A stretch of 64,000 nucleotides of DNA from Eublepharis macularius (GCF_028583425.1 NC_072795.1:72988001-73052000); one strand, 5' to 3'; positions 24,885-36,376 are shown, counted from the stretch's first letter. The notes: generated by a model from the sequence alone, not told the origin. Program-made: numbers and translations.

Positions 24885-25625
24885 TAGAGATGGGCATGAA
24901 CTGGGAAAATGGTGGTTTGTGGCGGTTTGTAGTTCGTGAAAAGTGATGAACCACAAACCACCATGAATTTGCCCAGTTCACGAACCAGTTTGTTTGGTTC
25001 GTGGTTTGTCACTTTGAGGCAGCCGCAGCACTTTTCTAGCAAGAAAAGCTTCAAAATTCCTACCCCACTGCCTTTTTCATTAAATGGGGGAGGACAGAAC
25101 ACCCTTTTCCCTCTCCCATTGAGAGAAAAAAGCAGGGCAGGAAATTTGAAAGCAACACTTTTCTTGCCATTTGCAAGTGGCAAGAAAAGTGTTGCTTTCA
25201 AATGCCAGCTGCTTTTCAGCTGATAGGAGAGGGATCCCCCATCCACTGAAAAAAGCTGCCAACATTTGAACGCAGCTCCGAACAGCTGAAAAAAAGCTGC
25301 TTTCAAATGCTGGCAGCTTTTTTCAGCTGGGGTAAGAGGAAGGAGGGAACCCGTCCTCCTCCTCTCAGCTGAAAAAAGCACCCAGCTGGGTGATCAGCAG
25401 ACAAGGGGGCAAATCCTTGGGAGTTTGCCTGCCACCGGTGTTTGAAAGCAGCAACACTATTCTTGCACGCAAAAAAGTGTTTCTGCTTTCAAGCGGCAGC
25501 TTTTTCCAGTGGTGGGCTTTTGAAAGCAGGTTTTTTCAGCAATAGGTGAATGAGGGGGCAAATCCCCGGGAGTTTGCCCACCACCAGTGGGCACCTGGAA
25601 ACCTAAATAGGGTGGGAGGGGAGGG
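24885..25625. mobile_element. hAT-family end with hairpin-rich interior, right end missing
   Basis: The left terminus tagagatgggcatgaac matches the TIR of the four other hAT-type copies, and the next 120 bp carry the same ttcgtg/gaacc subterminal motifs. I cannot find a matching right TIR or a second copy of the expected 8-bp duplication (atatgaaa). The interior repeats gctgctttcaaatg and cttttttcagctg, and contains the perfect hairpin at 25145-25202. The right boundary is approximate. Confidence 0.6.
25145..25202. repeat. Perfect 25-bp inverted repeat (hairpin)
   Basis: The arm tttgaaagcaacacttttct plus ttgcca (25145-25169) is exactly inverted at 25178-25202 across an 8-nt loop. No T-run terminator or coding context is attached. 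It sits inside a decayed hAT-type interior. Confidence 0.9.
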
Positions 25626-26344
25626 AAATCTCCCTAAAGTGAAGGAATCAAGTTCTCAGAACTGGGACTCCTTCTTTTCATGGGCTGCCCAGACCTAGTT
25701 CCTGCCATAGCAATTTAGCAAAGCCAAGCTTCTTCTGCCTAAGGAGCTTCAAATAAACTGACCTTAAAGAGATGAGATGACTGATGGATGTATTTGTTGT
25801 GCATTCATGATGCCTATTTTCTATACTAGTTTTCCTGTTTTGATCATTTCTGGCATTTTATAGCATTTTACACCAAAAAAGCATCAATTTTAATTTTAAT
25901 ATTAAATGTCATTATTTAGGTTGGGTAGCAGACAATTTCATCCTGAGCACCATGAATCATAAAAGAAATGCTAACTTTTGAAATAAACCAGAGAAGACAT
26001 TCAATTCAGTAGTATTCTCAGTAATCACAAGAGTTTTAGAAATGTGGATAACCAAGAGGTATAATTGTCAAAGACAGTCCAAGTGTAAAGCCTGTAGTGT
26101 CCTAATATTTTATACTGTTAAAATTCAAATAGGAATGAATGCCAGAAAGCATAATATGCAATTATTTCTGTCTTTTGTTTCCTTTGAGTAAGACAGGTTA
26201 CAATCAACAAGAACTGCAGCTGCCAATGTAGATGGGCTATAAATGTGCTTCAGTAAAGAGATTCTTCAGTTCTAACTCTGTAGTGTAACAACTAAGGCTG
26301 ATAAAATGGCTAAAATCACCTTAAATAAAATATTCTATGTATTT
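25626..26344. other. No recognised gene
   Basis: AT-rich, motif-free sequence. Confidence 0.4.
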
Positions 26345-26898
26345 AGGGGTGTATATTTTGATATTCCCAAAGCAAAATCAAACTTAAAATTACCAGTTTT
26401 AGCTTGGCTAAGGGATATTCAAAATGACACAAAACACTACTAAAATTGATTTCCTGGAATTTGGGGAGTGTTTGGGTTTCAAAGAGGCTGCAGACTACTT
26501 TCAATGGGCAGTAAACCTTGGTTCCAGAGTCTGGATGGTAGACTGCCTCTAGAGTGGAGGTCAAGTCTACTGCTGCCCATTGAAAATAATATCTTTTAAA
26601 GTTTAAGGGGCATTTAAAGGGATAATGCACCATGGAGCGGCTGAGTGCACTAATTCTCTCTCTCCATCCTCTGTTGCCTGGCAAGTGGCAGTGAAAGCAC
26701 TTAAAAAAATAACTTTTTCATTTTAGTTTTTGACAAGGTAAGGGTATGATTTTCAGATGCAAAAATTCCTCAACCTGAAAACTGCTTCTAACCATTTCCT
26801 AAAACAGTGTCAACCCCCAGAAATTTCAGCATGACAGAAATCATGCTCTTAAACAAACCTCTGAAATGAAAAGAAAATGCTTTGAAGTGCACACCCCT
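26345..26898. mobile_element. Small TIR element (aggggtgt ends)
   Basis: The left end aggggtgtatatttt pairs with the right end gaagtgcacacccct as imperfect inverted repeats. Inside, ttcaatgggcagtaa (about 26500) is inverted as ctgctgcccattgaa (about 26572). No transposase is encoded. No clean 8-bp duplication was found, so assignment to hAT is a guess. Confidence 0.5.
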
Positions 26899-27644
26899 AC
26901 CATGAATACATAGTTAAGGGGGAAAGGAAGGCCACACTAGTAATAATCATCTTTATAAACTCCTCCAGCTGAAGACCCGAGAGAGGCAATGCCAAGAATG
27001 GGGGTGGGGGAGGTGAGAGGAGCTGGATAGGTGAATCAGTTGATTCAGGATAATAAATCTTGTATAAAGGGGAACCATGGAGAGAACATGGGGCAGAATA
27101 CCTGCTTTGCATTTGGTAGATCCCAAGTCTATCCCAAATATTTCCCGCCAACGGAGTTTTAGTTAGCTGGTGTTGGAAAAGATCTTCCTTTGTCTGAGAC
27201 ACTAAAAAGCTCCTGGCAGTAAGATTACTATTAGACAATATTAAACTAGATGAATGATGGCCTAGCTTGGTATAAAGAATCTTCAAATGTCAATATATGT
27301 CAGAAAACATGAGAACCACCCATATGTTCTATTTTAATTGGACAAATTTGAGACTAGCTTTTTTTAAAAAAAGTTTTTAAATTTCTACTTTCTTGCAGTC
27401 TTAGGCAAAGAAGCAGAGCTGGGGGGAGGGGAGGCCCTGAAGAGATATAAAAGATCGGACTGAATAATGAAGATTAGCAGGATCCCTCACCAGGTGGAGA
27501 CATGCCTCCTGCTTCATGCTGTCAATCAGCACAGCAGAGGTCCTTTCACTGAACTGGCATAACAAAGCAGGGAGCCTGAAGAGCTGCTGGGTTTCAGCCT
27601 ATTAAAATATTGTCTAAAATTTGATTTTTTTTCTTGCATTCTTA
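26899..27644. other. No recognised gene
   Basis: The reading frame on the minus strand at 26897-27286 has no recognisable motif. No repeat ends are visible. Confidence 0.35.
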
Positions 27645-28035
27645 CAATACAGCTAAGAGTTAGAGAACAGTTAAGGAGAGCAACCACGATGATTAGGGAG
27701 TTGGGGCACCTTTCTGATAAAGAAAGGCTGGCGATGCTGGGACTTTTCTGTCTAGGAAAAACACTAGCTAAGGAGAGACATGATGCATGTTTATAAACTC
27801 ATGCAAGGGGTAGAGAAAGAGGATAGAGGGAGATTTTTCTCCCTTTCCCACAATACTAGAACTCAACCTCTGAATATAAGTATGGGGATGCAGCAGCAGG
27901 GGAGGGCCTCAGCATCTACACCCTATTTGGCTGGCCCTCCCGGTCAACAGGTTGGCCGCTCTGTGAAACAGTATGTTGGACGGATGGACCAGTGGTTTGA
28001 TCCAGCATGTTCTACTTGAGTCCTTATGTTCTAAG
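27645..28035 (+). mobile_element. CR1-type LINE 3' fragment
   Basis: The order of motifs follows a CR1 end: gagagcaaccacgatgatt, then taaagaaaggctggcgatg, ggcctcagcatctacaccc and gatccagcatgttct, finishing in ttatgttct. This is a different subfamily from the copy at 11140, whose tail is attctatg. No intact frame remains. Confidence 0.75.
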
Positions 28036-28460
28036 ATTACTCTCAGCTAGGTGAGCAGTGAGATTAGTTCTCCCTCTCTGTCTAGGCTAATTGTGTTATA
28101 ATGGCAATGGGCCTGAACACACTTTGAAGTGCATGTGTAGCAGGGTTCAAAGAAATTGCTTTATATTATATTGATTATTAACTAATAAGTGCTATAATGC
28201 TGTTCTGATTAATAATTGATTGCTAACATTTAAGAATGATTAAAAATCCAAGCTTGAGTAAAATCTAGCTATGTCAAGTTAACTGAGACACTGTTGAAAC
28301 AGGAAATCTGTTGCCTGAGAAAAGAGGAAGTATACTACATTGTGTATCTCAGAATAGACTGCTTCAAGGTTAATGAAACTGCTGATTTAAGAGAAATGTC
28401 TGTAATTATGCTGTGTAAGAAAGGTTGTGTCTGGGGCAAATGATCTCGATGATGAAGCTG

Positions 28461-28580
28461 AGGGCCAAGCTACACATGACGAAAGACACTTGCCTGGCAA
28501 GTGGATTGAGTGGAGGGCAAGTGAACAGGGAGAAATACACCTGCCATTCAAGTGTCATTTGTCACTTGTAGCTTGGCCCT
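28461..28580. mobile_element. 120-bp near-palindromic MITE
   Basis: The ends agggccaagctaca and tgtagcttggccct are perfect inverses, and much of the interior is also inverted (tgacgaaagacacttg against caagtgtcatttgtca). TGA trinucleotides flank the gggccaag core at 28459-28461 and 28580-28582. A 3-bp duplication would fit a PIF/Harbinger-like origin, but three bases are weak evidence. Confidence 0.7.
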
Positions 28581-28582
28581 GA

Positions 28583-31067
28583 CATGCTGTAAAATTGTAA
28601 TCAAGTTGTACCACATGCTATGTGATGTAATCAAGCTTAACTATTTTAGCATCTGAGCTGTTTTGAAGGGTGCTCAGAATTTTAGTGATTTTTTATATCA
28701 CAGCTGAGCCAGCCGGCTTAATAAAATCTTTCCTTCTTAAGATTCTGTTTGGTTTCAAGTCCTTGGGAAATCCCTAGACCTGCTATACATGTACTAGCTA
28801 GTTCCAATTTAATCTATGAGTTAATATCATATATTGTATAGACTGTTGAAGTACTTTTGGCTATTAATTGCTACAATACACTCTTCCTCAAGATCTACCA
28901 CTACTGTTAAAACCAAGTCCTTGCCTAAGAAGCAATGTGCTTTAGTAGGATGGGGATGGCCTACACACTTCCAAAGACAAATGACATGGAGATGGGAATG
29001 ACTCTGGGGATGGGAATATGGCCTCTGACCACCAGCTTGTACCTTGCAGATTGTCCAGCATGCCACCCATTCTGTAAATCTCCACTGAGATGACAGAAAG
29101 AATTTGTAGAAAAATTAGAGTCGCCTACAGTTTTATAGGTTCCTGAAACTTAGAAAATTATTGCTAAACAACAAACAAAAATCCAGCTTTAGTTAAAACG
29201 TATGTAAATGTTTCAATAGTGGAGGTTGCTAGCATCCAAAAATTTCATAACTCTGATCTTTTTTTTTCTCGCGCTTGTCTACTTAACGCTTTTATAGTAC
29301 CATCCTAAGAAAAGTTCCTCCCTTCTAATTCCATTGAAGTCAATGATTTTAGACAAGTGTAATTCTGTCAGTAACTGGCCTGGATTTCAGCAAGCTCAAG
29401 CTGTCCCAGTTACCCATCTCATACACCGCCACACTGCATAGCTCCCTTTTCACTACTGAGTCTCCAAACAACCTTATCAAGCATTACAGATTCCCTCAAA
29501 GGTGATAGGGTTGCAACAGTAGTATCATATCAAGCGACATGCCTGGCATTGCTAGACAGTCTCATTACTTGTTTCTGTTTCTTTTAATTCTATGGCAGGG
29601 ATGACACTGATGTTTTAAATGGATGCACAGACATGTAGTAAGTTGTGAATGAACTGTAAGGGGACGGAATTTATAGCTCTGTTGTGCATAAATATTGTAT
29701 TTATGGAACTAAACAGAAACATACCTTGAAACACATTCATTTTTAGGGAACAGCTGGAAATGTATTCTTTTTTTGCTTGGAAAAAGACAAATCCTGCATT
29801 TCAACCATGTCCATGCATTCATAACAAAACAAAAACAAAACAAAAAACCATGGCTGATCTTCAACATAAGGAGGAGATTCAAGTGTTCCTTCATTTGAGT
29901 TACTTAACTCTTGGGTGCAGAATGTAGGCCAAATTTCTGTGCCAGCCAAGGAAGTTGGTTTGGGAGGAGACTCAGTTAAATTATCTTATCTCTGAGCAGT
30001 GGGGAGTGGGGACACAACAGACTCTAAGCTTCTTTTTGTGACATGTGCTCCTTAAAATAAAAACAAAAAGAAAAGAGAGGAACAAAAGGAGTTCATGATA
30101 AATAGAAAGAATGATATAAAACTGAACAAAAAGAGAGAGAGAAATGATGTGGGAGAGAAGAGAGGGCTATGGGAGAAGTTACCATCCATTTGCTCAGCTT
30201 AAAATGGATTATCAGAGTAACCCACACTGAAAATAGGTGCATAAATTAAAGGAGGTAACGGGCTGTGTTTGTAGAACTGTTCTTCCATCAGGATATCTAT
30301 CCTACCTCACACACACACGGTCTGCAAAGTCAGAAAATAGATAAGGCACAAACAAGAGAGAAGATATTTACTATCCCTTGATAAGTGTGGTTATTAAAGG
30401 TAAAGTGTCCTTTTGAGGGGATATCTGTTCTGGCCTCCAGCAAGCTCCCTTAGTCACAAAATTGATGTCGCTATATTGTCCAAAGGATCCTATTCTTCTT
30501 TATGCTCAGCAGTTTTTCCCATTTGATGTATGTCATCATTAGAATGATGGTAGCTGGAATTTAGCGCCCCCCCCCCCCCGCGTCTGTCTTAATGCACTAC
30601 AGCTCAGTAGTTTTAATAGACACTGCATACAGATTTCAGGCTGAGCCAGATGTTCATTATATTACCTTGATAGGTAATATATCATATAAGGTTCATCTAT
30701 GATGGGTTTATTGTTGAGTCCCAAATGTTAAAGCTCTAACAAGAGAAACTAAAGTCTACCTGTAATCTTGTTCACTCATACTGTTGTTAAAATGAGAAGA
30801 TGGACAGCTGCAACTCAGCAGTGATTTCTGTCTAAACTTAAAACATTGGAACTTGTCAACACAGTGATAACTGTGTTCTGGAGGAGTGTTCTGGAGGAGT
30901 AATTTATTGAATGCAAAAATCAAATTGACTTTTCAAGAAACTTATACCTACTCAAACAAGAAACAAGCAAGAAACTGGAATCTAACCCAGCATATAAATT
31001 CAGTCACCAAATCAAAGTACATTGGGACTTGGCATTTAACGTCTGCAATACTTTGGTCACATGGTGA
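28583..31067. other. No recognised gene
   Basis: Contains an A/C-rich low-complexity patch near 29823-29850, a C-run at 30566-30580 and a tandem copy of gtgttctggagga near 30875. No gene, exon or element boundary is supported. Confidence 0.4.
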
Positions 31068-31320
31068 ACCACTTTGGTGTAGTGGTTAAGAGCGCAGGAC
31101 TCTAACCTGGAGAGCCAGGTTTGATTCCCCACTCCTCTACTTGAAGCCAGCTGGGTGACCTTGGGTCAGTCACAGCTCTTTGAAGCTCTCTCAGCCCCAC
31201 CCACCTCACAGGGTGTTTTGTTGTGGGGATAATAATGGCATACTTTCTAAACCGCTCTGAGTGGGCATTAAGTTGTCTTGAAGGGCGGTATATAAATCGA
31301 ATGTTTTTGGTGTTGTTGTG
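31068..31320 (+). mobile_element. tRNA-derived SINE with L2-like 3' end
   Basis: The tRNA-like head has an A box, tggtgtagtggttaagagcg, and a B box, ggtttgattcccc. The body contains gctgggtgaccttgggtcag and ctcacagggtgttttg. The 3' end gggcggtatataaatcgaat is the L2-type tail. This is the best preserved of several copies (see 12285 and 21262). The flanking CCA-less tail and body show it is a SINE rather than a tRNA gene. Confidence 0.9.
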
Positions 31321-31324
31321 AGAA

Positions 31325-31540
31325 GACAAGACTCTCTGGAAAATTCAATAACGTTAGGAAATGTTGAAGGTAGTAGAAAAAAAAAGAGGTAGACCTAAAA
31401 TGAGATGGCTTGACTCAATAAAAGAAGCTATATCCTCCAGTTTGTAGATCTGAGCAAGTCTGTTAATAATAGGAGGTTTTGGAGATCTTTCATTCATAGG
31501 GTCGCCATAGGTCAGAGGCAACTTGATGACACATAACATA
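31325..31540 (+). mobile_element. RTE/BovB-like LINE 3' fragment
   Basis: The end cattcatagggtcgccatag plus gtcagaggcaacttgatgac matches the usual 3' terminus of BovB-type elements in squamates. Upstream text (ctaaaatgagatggcttgac) fits the end of its ORF. Heavily truncated. A minus-strand relative lies near 46893-47040. Family identity is recalled, not searched. Confidence 0.55.
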
Positions 31541-31544
31541 CACT

Positions 31545-32193
31545 GGGGATGCCAGTCCCCTGTAGGGGACGGAAGCTCCCTGCTCCCACCCTCCAGCCCC
31601 TTGTCCCCACTTACCAGGCTGGCAGGGGGCAATGTGCCTCCTGGGGCATGCCCCCAGGTGTCACGGCACACTCCTGGGCAGCACAGTGCACTCCATGCCA
31701 CAGCAGCCAGATTGGGGCGGAATTTGGCCCAAATCAGGCCCAATTCAGCCAGATTCAAGCCCAATTCTGCCGGATTTGGGCCCAATTCGGCCCAAATTAG
31801 GTCACTGCAGAGCATGGGAACACTCCTGCACTCCACAGAGACCAGATTCTGGCTGATTCAGGCCCAATTCAGCCTGTATTTGAGTCAAATCATACCTGAA
31901 TTGGGCCAAATTGGACCACTGCATAGTATGGGAGCACTGTCATGCTCTGCAGCAGCCGGATCAGGGCCAATTCAGGCCTGAGGCTGAATCGGGCCTGAAT
32001 CCAGCCAGATTGGGATCAATTCGGCCCTCTGGGGAGTGCAGGAGCGCTCCCAGGGCGGCTCGTGACCCTCGTGATGTCATAGCTCATGACCCGGAAGTGA
32101 TGTCATAGCACAAGCCAGGACAAGGAAAAGCTCAAGGTAGGAGCCGGGCTCCAGATCTTCAGCTGGGGAGGTCAGGGGACCTGGCAATCCTAA
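31545..32193. mobile_element. TIR element with tandem ggcccaattcagcc motifs
   Basis: The left end ggggatgccagtcccc and the right end ggggacctggcaatcc are imperfect inverted repeats of the gggttgcca family. Between about 31700 and 32020 a 14-20 bp motif resembling ggcccaattcagccaga repeats at least eight times. Open frames here exist only because the short repeat lacks stops. Confidence 0.5.
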
Positions 32194-32879
32194 CGCACAT
32201 ACAAATATTTCTTACTTTTGCTGTCAATTAGTTTTACGTTTTTGGATGTTGCCGTGTCTTATTGGTTGAATTTACTTCTGGTTTTACTGTTTTATTATTT
32301 TTCTATCTTTTTAGCCAGAATTTTGTAATACAAGCAATGGGCCTGTAACAATTGCAGGGTGGATTGCAAGGAGCTGTGCTAGCCTCCCTATCCCCTACCA
32401 TCACCTCCAGCTTTCCTGCTCTGCCCTACTTTTTCTACTCCACATTTCACCCCTAGCTTTGCCGCGGTGGTGTCTCTCCCTGTCTGTTCCCCAGCTTCTC
32501 TGTGGCAGTGTAGCCCCCCCACCCCAGGTCTACTTATTCAGTAATCCCTTGCCAAACAGCTACTGCAAGTAGCCACACAGCAACCACTGGACCCACCTTG
32601 CAGTTGCCTGTTGAAGACATAATGAAAAGGCCCATCCAAAAGCAACAGGGAAGGGTAGAATGGGGCAGTTGAGTTCTCTCCACAGCTGCATGATCGGACT
32701 TATAGTCTGGGAAGGCAAGAATGTGGGCCATGGCATATGCCACTTCCTCTCCCTGCCAGCCTCTTCCCAGGAAGGTAGGGAGCTCTGAATAAACATTGGC
32801 TCCTTTTTCTAAGCCAGTCTTCAAACACCACCAATCTCCTTCTCAGCACAACCACTTGAGAATTAGTATATATAAATGG
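32194..32879. other. No recognised gene
   Basis: Mixed sequence with a cytosine run at about 32514-32523. No motif or boundary was found. Confidence 0.35.
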
Positions 32880-33182
32880 TAGGGTTGCCAGGTCCCCTTA
32901 CCCTCCTGATTGGGGGAGGGAACCTGGCACTTACCTTTCCAGTCTCCTCACATGTGTGCAAAGCACACCCGTGCTCCTGCCTATCTCCAGGTGAGCATGC
33001 CTATCTCCAGGCGAGATGATGTCACTTGAGGAAGTGATGTCATTGAGTCTATGGGGAGTGCACCCACTGCATGCTGCCCCAGGAGATTCTCCAGGACTCC
33101 CCCCCCAGCCAGGTGAGAGGGGGCAGGGGGCAGGGGCTGAGAGTGGGAAATTCTCCACCCCCACCAAGGGACTGGCAGCCTA
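32880..33182. mobile_element. Small TIR element (gggttgcca family)
   Basis: Left end tagggttgccaggtccc and right end ggactggcagccta are imperfect inverse copies. The interior holds the palindromic stretch gatgatgtcacttgagg with aagtgatgtcatt. It is very similar in plan to 55051-55407. No target duplication could be assigned. Confidence 0.55.
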
Positions 33183-33214
33183 AATAAGTGGTGACCTGCA
33201 ACACAATGTTGCAT

Positions 33215-33783
33215 GTTTTGCCTGGAGAAGAGACGATTAAGAGATATGACAGCCATCTTCAAGAATTTGAAGCCCGGAAAACCCACAACAACCATCAATT
33301 TGAAGGGCTGTCACATAAAAGATGGAGAAGAATTGGGTCAGATCAGAAACAATGGGTTAAAATTAAGTTAAAAGAGTTTTCAGCTAAACATTAGGAAGAA
33401 CTTCCTAAATGAGTGGTTCCTCAGTGGGACAAGCTTCCTTGGGAGGTGGTGGAATCTCCTTCTTTGGAGGTTTTCAAGAAGAGGCTAGATGGCCATCTGA
33501 CAGCAACAATGATTCTATTACTCAGTATTAATGTAGGTAGATTGAGAGAAGAAGAGCGGGAAGGGATTGGCCAGTGCTCAGTTCTCGTGTCCTTTTCTTA
33601 TATGCTCAGGGTGATGCTAATCACCTCTTTGGAGTCAGGAAGGAATTTTTCTCCAGGCCATACTGGCCAGGGTTCCTGGAGGACATTTTGCCTTCCTCTG
33701 GGCATACAGCAGTGGTCAGTGGGAGAGGGAAGGTACCTGTGAATTTCCTGAATTTTCCCTTCCAGCTCTATGTTTCTATGCTG
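33215..33783 (+). mobile_element. CR1-type LINE 3' fragment
   Basis: Follows the CR1 ORF2 end and 3' UTR order: gagaagagacgattaagaga, then aacattaggaagaacttcct, gaggctagatggccatctga, ggcatacagcagtggtcagt, and a final ccttccagctctatg tail. The frame is broken. 5'-truncated. Confidence 0.85.
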
Positions 33784-33879
33784 CAGATTGTCAATATAAT
33801 TTTCTCCACAGTTCCAGCAACCCTTCTCTGTTACTGCCTCCCAACCTATCACTTATGCCACTCCCTACTAAACACCCTT

Positions 33880-34150
33880 CCCCTTCCTGTTAAAGACCCT
33901 CATGCTTTACTGCCCAGACTTGCAAACACCCTTTGCATTTCCCCTTTGCATTTGCCTTTGTGTTACCTTCTCTCTTAACAGCCTCCACCTCCCCCCCTTG
34001 CAAACATCCTTTACATTCTCTCCTCTCCCTCACAAATAGCTTCCAGCTCCCCCTTCCTTTCAAAAAGCCTTCGCATTCCATCTTTTCCCTTTGCATCCCT
34101 CCTCTGTCACAAACACCCTTTCCTGTTCCTCCCTCCCCCTCATACATCCT
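33880..34150. repeat. Pyrimidine-rich imperfect tandem repeat
   Basis: Loosely repeating units of roughly 50-60 bp built from cttgcaaacaccctttgcat and cctctccctcacaaa occur about four or five times. Strong C/T strand bias. No coding sense. Confidence 0.5.
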
Positions 34151-34689
34151 TACACAATGCTGTGACATTGGGGCAGCTCCAGAGCAGCTATCCTCACCTG
34201 GCTGCAGCACTGGTCATCTCTAAGGAGGCTGGGCTCTCGTCACCTGCCCGTGGCATTGAGCATCCCAGGGCTGCTCTCCTTGCCAGACCCTTCTCCAGCC
34301 GTTGGCCTCCTCCATCTGTCCCAGAGCAGCAGCAGGCAGGCAGAGCAGACCCTACCATTCCACTACCATAATGGCACTTTCCCCAGCCCAGCCATGTTAA
34401 CTTCCTGGCTAGGCCAGAAGGAGCATGCCAATGCTGGCCAGGCCTTGCAGGGCTGATCTGGTGCATGCTTTGAGGTATACAGGTAAGTGGAGTGCACTTT
34501 TTTTTTAAGCATACAGTGTATGTTTGTGACTTGTAAGATTTTTCTGCAACCCTGGCAGTTTCTCAAGGTTGCAGAAGCCTCTGTTTTGTTCCCAGGTGGC
34601 CCCACTATAAGCATTCACAGTGACCAGGGCCACTTTAAATTAAAGATATCTGATTATTCTTTAGAGGCTGGTGCTTTGATTTTTAAATG

Positions 34690-34795
34690 GTGTGCTTGTT
34701 CTTATTGTTTTGTTTTAAAAACATTATACATCACTCTGAATAGTTTAGTGGGAAAGCAGGATATAAATTTAGTAAGTAAATAAAAATAAACAAAT
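34690..34795 (+). mobile_element. LINE (L2/CR1-type) 3' terminus
   Basis: Ends in cactctgaatagtttagtgg followed by gaaagcaggatataaattta and TAAATAAA repeats, a standard reptile LINE end. Short and without coding sequence. Confidence 0.65.
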
Positions 34796-35195
34796 GTCAA
34801 TTTCATTTCAAGATTTCCTTCATAATCATGGGGACTAGAAACTACATTTAAAAATAAGATGGTTGGTTTTCAATATGCCACCAGATTCTTAACTTCTTGA
34901 TCCATTTTCTTTTTTTGGAATAGCTAAAAATGACCTCAGAAACAAGTATTCAGAATCTTCTGAAAAGTTCTCATAAAGAGATACAATTGATATTTTGTCT
35001 TTTACTTCTCCTATCAGTCTCTTCTTAATACCATAACCGCATATCTCTTTTTCATTAAGTGGAAAAGAGGGTGGGATAAGGAGACACTGGGTTAGGAAAG
35101 GTTGAGAACCAAAAAGGAAAACAATGATTCATAAAAGCATACAAAGCATTTTTATTACAGCCTCCACAGACAGAAATGGAAAGAACAAAGCAAGC

Positions 35196-35614
35196 ATTGT
35201 ACCCCCAGTCGGAAGTAAGAGACAGACACAGGCTTGGATAAAAGGGCCGTTTATTAAATGACCATAACAATAACATTCGGCAAGGGCTAACTGAGCGGTA
35301 CAGGTCAAGCCCTGGGGTCAGCACCTGACCACCGCCTTGCCTGTCTGGGCGAGCCCCCAATGCCCCGGGTGTAGGCCATCTCCTGAATGGCTGCAACCCG
35401 GCCAGCTAGGCCCTGGGATCCCACTCAAGCACCTGTTGCGCCCCAGCCGCCAAGCATGAGGTGAGGTCTTGTTCCCGGGGATCCCCTCAGGCGTCTGCCC
35501 TCCCTGACGGTAGCCGCCCATGCATACCGCCCTAACAGCAGACCCTGTTCCCCAACCTTGGGGAATGCCACAGGGGCTCACCAGCCCGCACCCTATTCCC
35601 AAAAACTCCTGCCA
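35196..35614 (-). repeat. Ngaro terminal repeat B2 (outer 3' copy)
   Basis: Copy of 419 bp, same length as B1 at 35958-36376 with a constant 762-bp offset and no difference found by eye. The outer end is the ATT at 35196-35198, where element meets host. Contains a minus-strand AATAAA at 35255-35250. Confidence 0.95.
35250..35255 (-). terminator. Candidate poly(A) signal of the Ngaro element
   Basis: AATAAA on the minus strand, 55 bp before the element's 3' end, inside B2. The counterpart in B1 is at 36012-36017, and a similarly placed hexamer occurs in the solo unit at 1673-1678. RNA ending downstream of this site would carry the B2 end. Confidence 0.5.
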
Positions 35615-35784
35615 CTATCACCGACGGCTAAACCCAACAATACTCATACCACCGCCATTAGTGCAAGGTAGGCGAAAAACCCCCCTTCCACAACGCCAAT
35701 CAGGGAAGGAGGGAAAAAATTCCTACCTGGCCCATAAATAGCAGCCGGCTATTCCTGCACTAAAAACAGGGTGAGGTGGGTGGG
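35615..35784 (-). repeat. Ngaro A2-B2 spacer
   Basis: This 170-bp segment separates A2 from B2 and is present once in the element. Its counterpart is conserved in the solo unit at 972-1746, so it is part of the terminal unit and not a later insertion. Confidence 0.85.
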
Positions 35785-35960
35785 CCGAGCGCTTGAAAAA
35801 TCTGACGCCGGGAAGGGGCAGAACGCGCACAAAAGCGCCAAGCTCCGCCCCTTCCCAGAACCCGGATGGAGAGGGAGGGAGTCTGCCTCCTTCTCCTTCC
35901 AAGGGCTCCAATTGCCGGCTCCCAGCTTACGCGGCGAGCCGCGGCTGGGAGAGCCGAATT
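35785..35960 (-). repeat. Ngaro internal repeat A2
   Basis: Copy of 176 bp matching A1 at 41615-41790. The single difference is C at 35854 against T at 41684. It abuts and overlaps B1 at the ATT core (35958-35960), recreating the junction expected if the two outer ends were joined in a circle. Confidence 0.95.
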
Positions 35961-36376
35961 GTACCCCCAGTCGGAAGTAAGAGACAGACACAGGCTTGGA
36001 TAAAAGGGCCGTTTATTAAATGACCATAACAATAACATTCGGCAAGGGCTAACTGAGCGGTACAGGTCAAGCCCTGGGGTCAGCACCTGACCACCGCCTT
36101 GCCTGTCTGGGCGAGCCCCCAATGCCCCGGGTGTAGGCCATCTCCTGAATGGCTGCAACCCGGCCAGCTAGGCCCTGGGATCCCACTCAAGCACCTGTTG
36201 CGCCCCAGCCGCCAAGCATGAGGTGAGGTCTTGTTCCCGGGGATCCCCTCAGGCGTCTGCCCTCCCTGACGGTAGCCGCCCATGCATACCGCCCTAACAG
36301 CAGACCCTGTTCCCCAACCTTGGGGAATGCCACAGGGGCTCACCAGCCCGCACCCTATTCCCAAAAACTCCTGCCA
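35958..36376 (-). repeat. Ngaro internal repeat B1
   Basis: Copy of 419 bp identical by eye to B2. It begins 21 bp after the SGNH stop codon, so it also supplies the 3' UTR of the last ORF. Confidence 0.95.

Noticed and set aside
31068..31140. tRNA gene
   Set aside because: A and B boxes are present, but a cloverleaf end is lacking and the sequence continues into a SINE body and L2-like tail; the same goes for 15426 and 17467.
35196..36376. B1/B2 as ordinary LTRs of an LTR retrotransposon, or as an assembly duplication
   Set aside because: The repeats are not both terminal, there is no target duplication, and the element encodes a tyrosine recombinase in place of a DDE integrase. The A repeat is likewise split, with one mismatch between copies.
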